Of a stretch of 64,000 bases of DNA, positions 35,703-48,110 are shown piece after piece (the stretch's first letter is position 1; the number at the start of each line of letters is the position of its first letter). The notes beneath the pieces were generated by a model. The model saw nothing but the letters and a program-made list of their open reading frames with translations, ran no database searches and was not told the origin of the DNA. The stretch is from Gavia stellata (taxonomy: Eukaryota > Chordata > Aves > Gaviiformes > Gaviidae). The translations under genes and the position numbers were made by a program. Where the stretch lies: NCBI RefSeq assembly GCF_030936135.1, contig NC_082603.1, positions 29,637,236 through 29,701,235 on the forward strand. Reading direction: 5' to 3'.

Positions 35703-36344
35703 ATTTCTTTTGATTCTTTTCCTGATGTCTCTTTCTGACATAACTTAACTTGAAAGCCCTACTCTACAAAGTATCACCATATCTATTAAAATGTATTCTT
35801 AAAACGTCTGTTAGTAGGTGAAAACACAATAGAGGAAAGGAGGAAAAGGGGTCCAATGGAAGGTGTAATAATTTGAAGCCATTTCTATTTTCTCTTTCTT
35901 CTGGTTTATTTTTATTCACCTGTTGTGAATAGTAGGATGATGTCTCTGGGACTAGATGGTGACTCATCAAAAAGTGACTTCATGGTGGGGGACTGACTTT
36001 GTTACCATTATTCTAAATAAATTTCAGCTCTTGATTTATGAGCTGAATGGTTTACTTTCTAAAAGGAACAGACTGGCAGCAGTAAAACATTCATTATTTC
36101 CAGAAAAGTAATGAAGCTCAGCACTCTCCTGTCAGGCCAGGTTCGCTTTTGGCATAGGCTTGCAGCAGTGAACAGTACACTTGTTATTTCTCTTCCTTTT
36201 ACATTCTCATGTGGAAGATGACTACTTTTAAAGTTACTATAATTGGTGCAAGACTTAAAGACGAGCAATGAAATGACACTGCATTATTTTGAAAGAAAGC
36301 CCGTGAAGTTGTTTAACACTTAAAGGCATATATATATCACCTTC

Positions 36345-36911
36345 GAGGGAGGCGATTTCCCCCCTCAACTCCACTCTCATGAGACCACACTTGGAGCACT
36401 GCGTCCAGCTCTGGGGCCCCCAGCATAAGAAGGACACGGACCTGTTGGAGTGAGTTCAGAGGAGGACCACGAAGATGATCGGAGGGCTGGAGCACCTCTC
36501 CTATGAAGACAGGCTGAGAGTTGGGGCTGTTCAGCCTGGAGAAGAGAAGGCTCCGGGGAGACCTTCTAGCAGCCTTCCAGTACCTGAAGGGCACCTAGAA
36601 GAAAGCTGGAGAGGGACTTTTTACAAGGGCACATAGTGATAAGACAAGGGGTAATGGCTTTAAACTGAAAGAGGGTAGATTTAGATTAGATACAAGGAAG
36701 AAATTCTTCACCATGAGGGTGGTGAGGCACTGGAACAGGTTGCCCAGAGAAGTTGTGGATGCCTAAGCCCTGGAAGTGTTCAAGACCAGGTTGGATGGGG
36801 CTTTGCGCAATCTGATCTAGTGGAAGGTGTCCCTGCCCATGGCAGCGGGGTTGGAACTAGATGATCTTTAAGGTCCCTTCCAACCCAAACCATTCTATGA
36901 TGCTATGATAT
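36345..36911 (+). mobile_element. CR1 LINE, 5'-truncated, plus strand
   Basis: Starts in the RT C-terminal region (gagaccacacttggagcact) and ends in the 3' UTR (aggtcccttccaacccaaac) and terminal attctatgatgctatgata. The coding frame is broken by stops and indels. The 3' UTR is of a different subfamily from the 35-kb copy. It is preceded by a short TA run. Confidence 0.93.
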
Positions 36912-39900
36912 ATTTCCATACTGCTGATATGATGTCATTCACATTCTGCCCCAAAACCTGGAGAATTTCCAGAGATAAGGGCTACTTTTGTAGTATAGTT
37001 AGGCTTTCAAAATTTCTACACCAAAGAGATAATGTGGAAAGCCTTAAAGGTTAGGGGGATTATCATTCATGTTTGGCCTTATACAGGATTCTGGTTTTAA
37101 TTGTTTATACAACCACAATTCTTGCATGTCCCTTTTTTTTTTTAAAACAAGAAGTTCTCAGACCTTCTGAGAATAAATTGCAGTAGTATAAAAACATTAC
37201 AGATTTCCGGTAAGCATTATTCTGAAGCAGAAATTATATTAGAATTTAGAATGGAAGCTTCTGATGTAAAAATGTCTAGTGTGATCAGAATTCTGAATTT
37301 TAGACCTATAATGAGATAAAAATTCAAATTTCCTTTAGAATAGAGAGATCAGTGCTTGTGTCTCAGTCTGAACCTTTTGAATATGAAATTTAAAACGCAA
37401 TTAAATTATAAAACAGCAACCAGTGAAGCAATTAAAAATAAAATTGAAATTCCACCGTCTTATTCTTATCTTTCTTTACTTTGGTACAAATGCTGATTTA
37501 AAGTCAACAGTAAAAAGAAGAATGCAGAATCACTCGAACAGCATGATTTAATCACATTCATATACGTGCACTCACAGCTAACAGTTATTGCACTGGCTCT
37601 GAAGCAAAGAGGCTTCATGTCATGTATATGTTTACAAAGCTGTATATATGCATGATGGAAGCATTTCCCAATAACTAAACCAGCTAATTTGGAAAAACTT
37701 CTGTGTGCTGGTTTAGAGAACTTGTTAATATGAAGTGAATCAACATGGACTGCTAGCAAACATCCATGATCAAAAGTGATGTCAGTCTTTTTTGTAACCT
37801 TTTTCCACTATTATTACTTAATTGGCTATACACAACTCTCTTCATAGGCTCTAGCTTTTGTGAATCAATCCAGAATTCACAGCTCAAGACAAGTCTTGGA
37901 GTCCTGTCCTCACCTAAGGATCCCTTGTTCTTTAAAATTCAGATTATGTAATTATTGTTTAACACCAACCAGGCCTTGGCTGTCTTGCCTTCATAAATTT
38001 ACACTTTTTGGACAGTTATTCTGTGAACAATTAAGACTTGACTCTTAGTCCAGTAGGATGGATTCTTACTTCTGTCAATAGAAAAGCAGTTTCTCAGCAG
38101 ATCTTTTTGTTAACCTTCCAGTCCATCCCCAATTATGGCAAACAAAAAACCCAAAAATCCCAAACCAAACAGTTGTCCTTTTTAATTTTAGAACACAGGT
38201 TTTTCAATTTTTTTGAGAAATGGTATGAGCCACCTTATAAATTTATTCCGTACTGAATTGTAATGAGGTTCAAAACATGAATATTTTTAGGGAGATGCAA
38301 AACAACAAGCATGTTTGTTACTGATGGACGAACTATAGTAATAATAAGGAATAGTAAAGCAGAACATTTTTAGACAAGGATGATAATGACCGTATTCTGT
38401 TACTGAGACTCATAGAAACCTCACAGCATCAAGAAAAAGGGCTTGATATTGATCTTATAGGTGAAGCAACTGAGCACATGGGTGACACCATTTTCCCAAA
38501 AACATGTAACAAGTGAGTGAAAAGCAAAGAACAGAACTTCATCTTCTGATTCCAAGTTTGTACAGATGTATCTATCACCTTTAGTTAATCAAACAAGAGA
38601 AAGCAAGTTATGTCATGTAAAAGCTGATCGATTTGGCAGCAGTTTAAGTGACAAATAGAAGGCAACAGACAAATGAAGTAATTATATTCCCTTCCATAAG
38701 ACAAATGCTACTGTAAATTAAGATAATTTAGCTTGATTCTGCTTTGACAACTTCTGTTGAGATGTTCATCTTGTCTGTGACAGTGAGCTGCGCTGATACA
38801 TTCCACTTCAGTAGCAATACAGAAACAATTCCTGTCAAAATCCCTGGTGCACATTCCAGGTACGGAAGAACGATGAATGTCATTGTCTTCATTAGAGGTA
38901 TATTGGCTTAGTCTTGGCTGGAGGAAAAACTACATCTGATACCATATTAGTGAATACACTAAACAGTATCTTACTCCTTGCTAATGGATAACACATCTTC
39001 TGTGATGACTAACTCCAATGAAAGAGTTATAAAGATATGCCCTACATTCCTTTTCAGGCTTTGGACCTTTCCGTATGGCACTTTCCCAAACTATTCATCT
39101 TCTCACTTCCTCTGAAATGGAAGTGTTTAAGTGTATTTTTTCTTCAAGTCAAAAAATACTTCCTGCAAAAATACTGGTGGTATGTATTGCAATTTTTTTT
39201 TTTTATTCCAGGAAAGCAGACAAGACCTCATATGGAAGATCCCTATCCCTTTAATATTTCAGGCTGGCCAGGAAAGAATATGGGCAACTAAAGGCAGAGA
39301 TGTATGTTGGAATTTGGCACTTGCTCATCAACTTCTTCCAGATGCTGACCAAAATGGATGCCAAACAGATAGGTGATAAAATTTGATTAAGAAGTGTTCT
39401 GTTGAAAAGCCAATTTCTTGTCTCTTCTTGAGCCACACATCTGCCATAGTTGAGATATATGAAGTAGAGAATCGGGAATGAAATAGGGGAGCACAAGATA
39501 CAAAATAAAAGGACTGTGTGAAGGAAGACATTGGAGAGCCTATTTCTCCACAAGAAGTGGATAAAAGTAGACAGAAATACTTTACTCAGGAGCAAACAGA
39601 GAAATTCCCCCCCCACCCCCCAAGTTTCAGACAGGTTCTCTGTCAAATCTTTTTGTCTTAGATTGAGACGAAGCCACTTCAATCAGTGCTGGAGAAAAGC
39701 TGATAAATGGGATACTGGCCTGTTTGTACTCTGTGTGGCTACACTAGACTTACTGAGGGCAAAAAGATTATCTTTCAACCCAAGAGGCAGGACATAGAGC
39801 CCAGAAGCAAAACATCTAAGGGAAAAAAAACAACCAACCAAACAAAAAAACCCAAATAAGATGGATGGTCAAATGTTCAAAACAAGGACGCCACTTGAAG

Positions 39901-40848
39901 AGGACAAGCAGAGGACACTGGACAGCCAAAGATTCCAGAGAGTCCCTAGATCCCCAGAGGACCTCTGCCAGGTGTGCAAGACAGAGATCAGCGCTGACTT
40001 GTCATGCACACAGTGCTTCTCAGTAAGAGGCGTTGCCTGGACTGTGGATCCTCATTTTAATCAGTGCCTTGAAAAATTTGACAAGGGTGCCAACCTAAAA
40101 GCCTTGAAAACTGACGTTTGATGTATCCTCAGAGCAGGATAGTATGAATGGTTCCTTCCAATGATCCTACCAACAGACCTCAGCCAAGACTTGGAGAAAA
40201 TGAACTAAGGTGAGTTTTAAGCTTTTGGCACATGACATCTTTGATCTCTGTACACAAACACTCCCAAGAGAACGAAAATGGGAAGTGGTTCCCAGACAAC
40301 TAGTGAGAGACTAAAACCAATTCATTTTGGAAGCATTTGATGTGACTGAATATGTCATCTATGAAGTTCTAATATTAATTTACTGCTCATTCTGTGTCAC
40401 CAATTTTTTTCTTTAGTGATTTAGTGTGGTCAGGCAGCAAATATGAATCAAACTGGAGCAGCTTAAGAAGGTGTTGCAGCTTATTTCTTTTCCTCCCCAG
40501 AGAAAGGTACTCCATATGAAGCCATGTGACCATTTCTCATCCAAACCAACACAAAGCCACCTGACATTTTAAAAAGCCTTCTTCAGCTATTTGAATTAAA
40601 AGGGCAAGTTGTGTACTGAGACAGTGCTGAAGCATATGCAGGCTGTTTGTCAACTGTTTCAAGTGGACAGTAATATCTAAAAAATGGTTAGGATGAACAG
40701 ATACAATAGATCTTATCGCTTCATCCAATTTCTAAGAGAACATCTAACTACTGACTAAGACTAACACAGATCCAATGAATCATTCATCTGAGATGTAACT
40801 GGTGACCATTTCACCAAACCAGGACTGACGAGCTGGAGACTGGAGACC
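36912..40848. other. Intergenic between CR1 and LTR
   Basis: AT-rich. A MIR-like relic lies at 38395-38560 and a C run (cccccccccaccccccc type) at 39608-39621. The open frame 39861-40121 begins with ATG and contains a C-x2-C-x9-C-x2-C pattern but has no recognised homolog. No splice-consistent gene is seen. Confidence 0.5.
38395..38560 (+). repeat. MIR-like SINE relic
   Basis: Follows the MIR order: 'ataggtgaagcaactgagca', then 'ttttcccaaaaacatgtaac', 'aagtgagtg', and 'acttcatcttctgattccaa'. It is diverged. Recalled consensus, not a search. Confidence 0.55.
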
Positions 40849-40850
40849 TG

Positions 40851-42006
40851 TGTCGCGTTAAGGGGCAAGGCAATTTGGCAGAAAATAAACACCCTTGCGT
40901 TCCAGCTTGTCCTCAGATATCAGAGGGGCTGGAGGCGGCTAGGCTTAGATTCTGAGTGATGCCCAATTTTTCTGTGTTACAAGTCCGGTCGCGTTCAATG
41001 TATTGAACTCTCATGATTACGGATACACTCGTAACACCATCAGGATGTTACAAGTCCGGTTGCGTTCAATGTATTGAACTCTCACGATTACAGATACACT
41101 CGTAACACTGCACACTTTCAGTCTAGTCGCATTCCATGAACTAGCACAGCCACACTTAAGGGATTTGGTGGCATTCAATGAGAACTCTCACGGCTAGATT
41201 AGTGAATAGTGCAGTTTATTGAAGCAACAGATACACAAGTTCTTTTGGATTGCCGGTGATAAAATTACTGCTTGCAAAGCATGTGCAAATACCAAGAATG
41301 TGAGTAATATAGCCTGGCTACAAACATGTTAAGTTACAAAGCAACTCTATAGAGATTTCTAAGTTTCCCGGGGAAGCACTCGGTATAACCAAGTGTTTGA
41401 ATCTTACCCAAAGGCGTCCCTGTGGGGGGGAAGAGAGGCTCAGCCCGTCAACTGATCCCAGGTGTCAAAGGTGGTCTGCGATGGTATCTTCCCTGGCATC
41501 CCACCTCTCTTAAGCCATTTTATATTATTTGTCCTTACAGGTGGAGCTTGAGTGACTCTAGTCATACATACCTCTATTGTAATTGGTGTAAAAGTTTCTT
41601 GTTTACTTTTAAAGGTATAGACTAAGAAAAATTCAGAGCGCAAGCTCAGTGAGGGGTGGTCGCACCTTGGAGGTGGGTAGTTTTGGGATGGAGGTGTGTT
41701 TTCTGGTATTATAATGAGATTATAATGAGCAAGGTTCACCCAAAGGATAGTATTTTGTCAAAAAATGACAGACTGTTGGCTCAAGGTGGTAAATATGCAG
41801 CTCAGGGTAGTAAATATGCAGCTTGTCAGTTCCATAGTACCTTCCAGTTCCCGTCTTATCACAGAGCCTGGCCGCGGTGTCTTCACTCCGCTCCACCCTC
41901 CGTGTAATTTCTCTTAGAGTCAGCGCACCAAGCTCCCCTGGTGTTGCCAACATCTAAGGTTGCCTAGGGAACTTCTGTGGGATGGATTCCTTGCATATTT
42001 GCCACA
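40851..42006 (-). mobile_element. Endogenous retrovirus LTR, minus strand
   Basis: On the minus strand the element begins TGTGGCAAATATG at 42006, has AATAAA at 41220-41215, and ends CGCGACA at 40851 (TG...CA ends, about 1.16 kb). A purine-rich tract (cttcagggtggag) directly precedes the TG, as expected for the 3' LTR of a provirus. The part after AATAAA (R-U5) is long and carries tandem 62-nt units. No partner LTR is in the window, and simple flanking duplications were not found. The class (ERVL or other) cannot be set by eye. No complete viral gene is present. Confidence 0.65.
40976..41108. repeat. Tandem 62-nt units inside LTR
   Basis: Two close copies, 40976-41037 and 41047-41108, with a 71-nt period. 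Each opens GTTAC and closes GTAAC(AC), and each contains the near-palindrome GTTCAATGTATTGAAC. Degenerate traces of similar words continue to about 41190. Confidence 0.9.
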
Positions 42007-42217
42007 CTCCACCCTGAAGATTTCTTCAGTGCTGTACCTTTAATATAAATTTAATTCCTAAATTACCTCCAGCAATTATTCCACAACCGGACCAATAGCT
42101 CACCTGGTCCAGCTTCCAAAGGCCTAGTCTATCACTAAGAGTAATTCCATCCATTACAGACTGTGTGGTCATCAGGTGCTCTGATAATAAGGGACACGTA
42201 AGATTAAGAAAAAACAA
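42007..42217 (-). mobile_element. Probable 3' internal remnant of the retrovirus
   Basis: Adjoins the LTR across the purine-rich tract 42019-42007. It holds a minus-strand open frame (42217-42026) that ends just before the tract. I cannot assign the short predicted peptide to a known retroviral domain. Its position alone suggests the end of the last internal gene. The upstream limit is unknown. Confidence 0.4.
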
Positions 42218-45200
42218 TCACATGCCTCCATTGCATTTTAATAACTATTGTGCAAACGTAATTGAGTTGAAAGACCTGTAGTGTCTCGAAGACATACAAA
42301 ATCATTTAAGCACTAGTTATTATTAGTAGTCTATATTTGTTTAATGTTATGAACCATCTTATGAAATCATAGGCTATGTTAGGTGTTCATCATAAGAATA
42401 CTCTTTTTATATTTCCTTTGTATTATCAGCTTATGTTGGACAACTGCTCCTTGTCTCCACAGCTGAAGTGAATTTGAAACTCAACAAGGCTTTCCAACTT
42501 CAGCCAAAGGCAGAAAGGCTATGGAAACTGATTCTCTTTACAGCATCCCCAAATCATGCAGTGTTCCAAAGGTGGAAAACAAGCTCACCTTCAGCACCAG
42601 AAAAGAGGAATAAAAATGAGCTTTTGCAGCTAGGAAGTAAAACTGAAGCTCTGTCAAGAAAAAAATTGTTAAGAAAGGCATGTCATTGCTTGTGACTAAC
42701 ACAACAATATCAGGATCGAAAAGTCCAAATTCCCATCTTCTTGTAAATACACGTAATACATGAACCAAGAAGGAATACAGTATGTGTCTTCTTCCCCATC
42801 AAATTTAGAGCACTGCCATCAATAACAAAGTTGAACTGACACTTCTATTATGATTCTGATTGCTTATGGAATTTTGCAGTACCTTGACTGTTTTTTTTAA
42901 ATGAGAGCACTTTTAAAATGCATTTTTAAATGCAGAGGAAAAATGCACTCCAGATGTCAGCCAAGTGAGAGACAGAAAAGTCCCCTTTCCAGGGTTAGTA
43001 ATAGTGGTTTTGCATGTTAATAAAAAGTTGTTGCAGCAATTAGAAGCAATACTTTGAACTTTTCTGTATTTTTCTGCCCAAGGATCTCATGCATTTTACA
43101 AACAATAAGTATGTCTCCTTGGCTTTTCTACCAGAAGAAAAACTATTGAGGTGTACAATAGACATCTGTGCCTTTGGAGTCACGTGTGAGAGACAGGTAT
43201 GTAAGAAAATATTATATCTGCAAAATAGATAAATATCCCATCTCCTCATCTCACAGGGCACTGGAAAAATGGATTAGTATCTGTGAAGCAGTCATAATGA
43301 TTACCAAAAAACCATGGTTGAAATAATTCTGTATTCACAGTAGGTATGGTTAACATGCAGTAGATAAACTTTTGATCATGCATTAGAAAAAAGCAAGGAA
43401 ATAAAATCCTTAAAACCTCCATTGCCAAATGAGATGGAATCTCTTAAAAAATAGCGTGTAATCATATTATTAGCTGTAAGTCTAGCATTTCTAAATTCTG
43501 AGTGACTTAATATTCTTTGAATGTAATATTGTACATGTAATTTCTTATGTTTGAAAACAAATAGAGAAAATAAGAGCAGAATTTCATATTGGCAACCCAC
43601 ATGAGTCATCTGAAATATTTCAAACTATCATACAGAACTTTGCCACATGGATCAATGAAATAAATAACAGTCATTGTTTGTCCTCATACGTGTGAAAGAG
43701 AACTAAATGAAGCATAAATTTTTCCACAGGAATCAAATGTATTTGCTGACAGAAAAGGAACGGGGACAAGCAGGAAACTTGGGTTCTATTCCAGGCTTCA
43801 TAGGTAAATGACCTCTTGTGAGCACAGACTTCTTCCTGTTACTCCAAAGCCTGGTCCTCTTTGCCTTCTCCTTTCAGTTTGCCTCTGGTCACTCTTTCCT
43901 ACTCCCATCCCTTCATCCTAGCCCTGTTCTCTTTAACTACCAAATCCCAGCCCCTGATCCTTACATTTCTCATGCCAGTTCCAGTTTCCTACTCCAAATT
44001 GGGTCAGAGCCCAAACCTTTGTCCTGAACATTTTCTTTCACTCAATTCCTGTCTTATCAGGTGGGCTGTTACTCCTCCACCTCAGCCTTCAGACCTCCCT
44101 TCCATTTCTTTGTTTTCAGCTCCCTTCCATCAGCCCTTCCACTGGTGTCCCTATTTCTCTTTTTGGACTTCTCATTCAGTCTCAGTCTCCCTTCCATGAC
44201 TTCTAGCCTCACAACATACTCCTGAATGAAACTACAGAAAAAACAGTTAGCAGGAGGCAGAAACACAGGATAGAAAACTTCAGTCCCAACAATACAGTTT
44301 GGTAAGATAAGAAGCAATTGTAAATAGACTCCTGTAAAAAGCCTCTCTCTTGCTGCAGAACTCTTAACACCCAAAAAATAAAGACAGTTGTGTGGGAGGG
44401 TTAAAGAGGGAAGAGTTATTGCTGCTATTGATATCTGTATCTCTTTGAATTATAAACTAGAATGAAAGTTCTCTATGATGGCCAAGTGAGAGAAAGGACT
44501 CTGAGCCAAGGTACGCAAAAATATGTAAAAAGTATTGATATAATTGTATAACAAATCAGCATTTGATTATGCTCTTAAGGAAGAACATTCCATATAGGTC
44601 TGAGGGTGAGGATTGATGCTGATCCAGACAGCTCTATTGGTAGTTCATAATTAATTTTCTGTTTCTTAGAAGCTTGGCTGGTAGAAATGTGTCCCACAAC
44701 TGTTAATATGAATATTTGTTCTCGGCTCTTAAGTAGCGGTCAGTGCAGAGGTACAATTCACTTTGAGTTGTCTCCAACAGAATGGCTGAATCAGAAGGTT
44801 GAGCTTCTCCCTCAAGTCCTCTTTGCTCATTCAGTCAGAGGAACTCTTTTAATTTGCTGGAAAATTAAACCAGCCCAGTTCTGCTGGCCAGTATATTGTG
44901 GAGTCAGGATAATTAAATAAAAGGCTGTATGCCTTTCACATTAATTGTAGTTTAGATGAAGATTACAATTATTTTTAATCATTACAAGAATTGCTACTGT
45001 TCTAATTATTGCATAGTACAGCATACATATATTTATGTTTATGATGTCATTGGGAAGACTTGAAAACAGTTATAAGAAATAGAAAGCCAAAGACGCAGTT
45101 CCATGGCACCAAGTATTTTGAAAAGGGGATTTAAGTACAGCCAAAACGATCTCTTGGAAGCCAATGTGAGTACCAGTAAGTCAGTTAAAAATTTGCAAAG

Positions 45201-47589
45201 AGTCTGGGTTGCAAGCATCTGAGAAAGTTGGCAGGTTTTACCAGACTTAGTAGAGCTAGAGCTTGACTGCAGAAGAGACTCATATTCACAAGGATGATAG
45301 TTCAGCACTCAGAGGATCAAGTATCCTGTTTTCGATATAGTTCTGAAAGCTGCTCCTGAATTACCTAGATAATTTGACTGTTACTTACATGTGTCCTGCA
45401 AAGGTCTTTGATCTGTGTTTGTTTTTCTGAAAGCTGAATGACCTCATTGTTAGGTTGAAACACACTCGTCACTCAGCAGAGAGAACTGTTGCAGGCATCT
45501 GTGTAGTAACTTAAATTGATATTGGCAATAGCGGAGAGAGAGAGGGCAACTTATTTTATGAGGTCCAAACCACTAGCTCTTACTGGAAGAAGAGGTCTCT
45601 GTTTTGTAATTGGAATGGGAAAACAAGGTGATGTGGTTTTCTTCTGACATGAAAGATGATGCACATGATCCACTGGTCAGTAAAGAGCCTCCCACTCCCA
45701 CTTCAAACCCTGTTTCTGAACATCTCATCAAAAGAGAATGGTTTTTTATTTCAATCCTCCATCAATTACATAGTTAATTCAGTCACTGAGGTAGATAACT
45801 CAAAGTTCATTTCTAATGTTTCATAGAAATTATTCCAAATAACTGGAACAACAGAGCATGCTAATTATTACCACCCAAGAATCACGGTCAGTACAAATTA
45901 ATTGCATGATATAAATGAGTATACTGATTGATAAAAAAAGATTTTGCCACTTCCTAACATTTCAGCCGCCTTTGAAGCCAGATTTCATTAAGTTTGGAGA
46001 AAGAATCTACCCTTACTCCAACTCTGACTCAGATCTGCCTTATATTCAGTAATTATGAGTGGAAAATTGTGTAAGACTGAGCATAAAACTGTGATAAGTA
46101 ATTTTATTTGTTCCAAATCAGTGTAGTAATAATTCTGAGTAGAAAATTGTTATCTGAGTTCTGAATAATAAAAGAAAAATCTCCAAAAGTAAAACAACAA
46201 TATGAAATACAAAAATAACTGAGAATGTCCTATATTTCTAAACATCTCTTGACCACTTGATTTGGGAATACTCAGTTGAAAAGGTGACTTGAACCACTCC
46301 TGGATACGATTCTCTGATAAATCTCTTTTTGCCATGGTTGTCGAATTCTGGTATGAACAGAACCTCAACGGAAACAGATAAAGAAAAGATAAGATGGGCA
46401 AAAAAAACCCCAGAGGATAAAGAGAATCAAAAAGAAATAGGATGGGAAGAAAATAGCTATTAGCAACTGAACAAGGTGCATAAAGACATTTCAAAAGACA
46501 AATACCTATTAGACTGGAATTAGACGTTCCTCCATCCTGGGAAGTTGTAGGACTAACATGAGGTCTCCCTTTTGAACACAGTATTGGCAACCTCACGAAG
46601 TCTTCAGTCTCCGAAACCATGACACTTACCACTGTGTTTGGTTTGGTTTTGGCTTTTTGTTTTTCTTGCATGATTTCTGCTTAAATCTAACTTAATTAAA
46701 GAACAAGGTCAATACAGCTATGCTGTCTGTGGGTCTGCCGATCCTTCAGTAATAAATTCTGAACACACTGCTCGGTTTCAACCATGTCACATGTTGATTA
46801 GCTGACTGATGCATATACACTATCTGGCCAACCAACTGATGGCTTTTGAGCTGAGATTCACCCATCCTTCCCTCACTAAAGACTCTTTCCTCAATCACAG
46901 AAACACAGTCGCCATGTCTTTGAAAGACTAAGCTACTGTATTAAAATGAAATTCGCTCTGCATCGCTCTGACCAGGAGATTGGTGTCTAAAAAAGACCTC
47001 AAGTATCACAAGAGTCATGATTAAATCCTAACATGTAGTGACACTATTGACATAACTGAGATAAAAAGACTGCTTTCTGGTCTTTGGTAGACCATTTTCC
47101 TGTATACATTCTGAATAAGTTAATCCTCAATTATATAATAAAAAATAATTGATCTGATTAAATCTGATTTCATCTGAACAACACAAGTGATGAAATTACA
47201 ACTCTCACAAAATCTCATAGTAATCTAGCCTTTTTCTTTGTTAATGTTCCATACTTATTGATTCCTCCTGGTGTCCCCTTTTCCGGAGTCTTTGCTCCAG
47301 CCGCATCAGTCATGCATCCTCTCACTTTGTGTAATGCAATATCAAGTGTTGAGCCTGTTTTTGAGGTCCCTAAAGTCAAATTCTCAAATTGCTTAAGGCA
47401 CCCAACAGTTGAATAATTTGAATCTTCCCCGGCTATTCACATACACATCTAAATATTAGGAAGGCAAATCTGTAATTCAGCAGACAGACTCCGACTGCAT
47501 TTCTGCATTCATTTCAATTGGTGCTAAGTCAGGGTTGATTTCACAAAATAAAAATGGCCAAGCAACTGAAGAATATTTACACTTTTTAG
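42218..47589. other. Intergenic, mostly unannotated
   Basis: AT-rich. It contains a MIR-like fragment near 43775-43830 (a word like 'gggttctattccaggcttca'), followed by a pyrimidine-rich tract at about 43840-44215. A minus-strand 173-codon open frame (46150-46671) starts with ATG but has AT-driven composition and no recognised domain. No splice-consistent gene is seen. Confidence 0.5.
43840..44215 (+). repeat. Pyrimidine-rich strand-asymmetric tract
   Basis: The plus strand is dominated by C and T with many 'ctttcc', 'ccctt' and 'cagcccctt'-type words over about 375 bases. The long open frames across it are a by-product of few purine-rich stops. See the purine-rich counterpart at 63170-63720. 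Confidence 0.7.
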
Positions 47590-47629
47590 CAAGTACAGTC
47601 AAACACCCTAATGTAGGGGGAATGTATGT

Positions 47630-48110
47630 AGTACTGGAAGATATCAGTGTCAGGATTCCAGGTGACCACTAACAGGCCCTGAACAGCATCACCTGGGTCC
47701 TCACCACACCCACACCCTCTGGTCATTGGTCCAGGAGCCATATTTAAGCTCATACCAGGGCAGTCTGACATTTACTAAGCTATACCAGAGGTATGCCTGT
47801 GTTCAGTCCTACCTCCCACTGGCCTGGATTGCTTGCTGGTCCTCCTGGATGAACTTCACACTTAGGCTGTAAGTAACATGCCTGCAGGATGGACCCTGAA
47901 CTTGACTCAGTATCTTACCTTGCCTGGGACTGCTGATGGTACCTGTTACCAGCCTGGCCCTGCTCAGATCCTGCAGGACTGTGCCCTTGTTGGTGCGAAC
48001 ACTGTCCCTCCCTAAGCTGCCATTATTCCTGGCTCTTGCTGTTGCCTGATGGTTAGCTAGAAGATGTGAAACTCCCACTTGCCTGGAGTTCATCTCAAGG
48101 CAAGACCTGA
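47630..48110 (+). repeat. Unclassified repeat-like block
   Basis: Plus-strand sequence has a TATA-like 'ccatatttaagc' (about 47739) followed by some 330 bases rich in 'cctgg', 'ttgcct' and 'gaccctg' words. This texture resembles amniote LTR-type interspersed repeats that I cannot name. There is a sharp change from AT-rich flanks. It is 0.9 kb upstream of the SHISAL2A start. Classification is uncertain. Confidence 0.35.
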
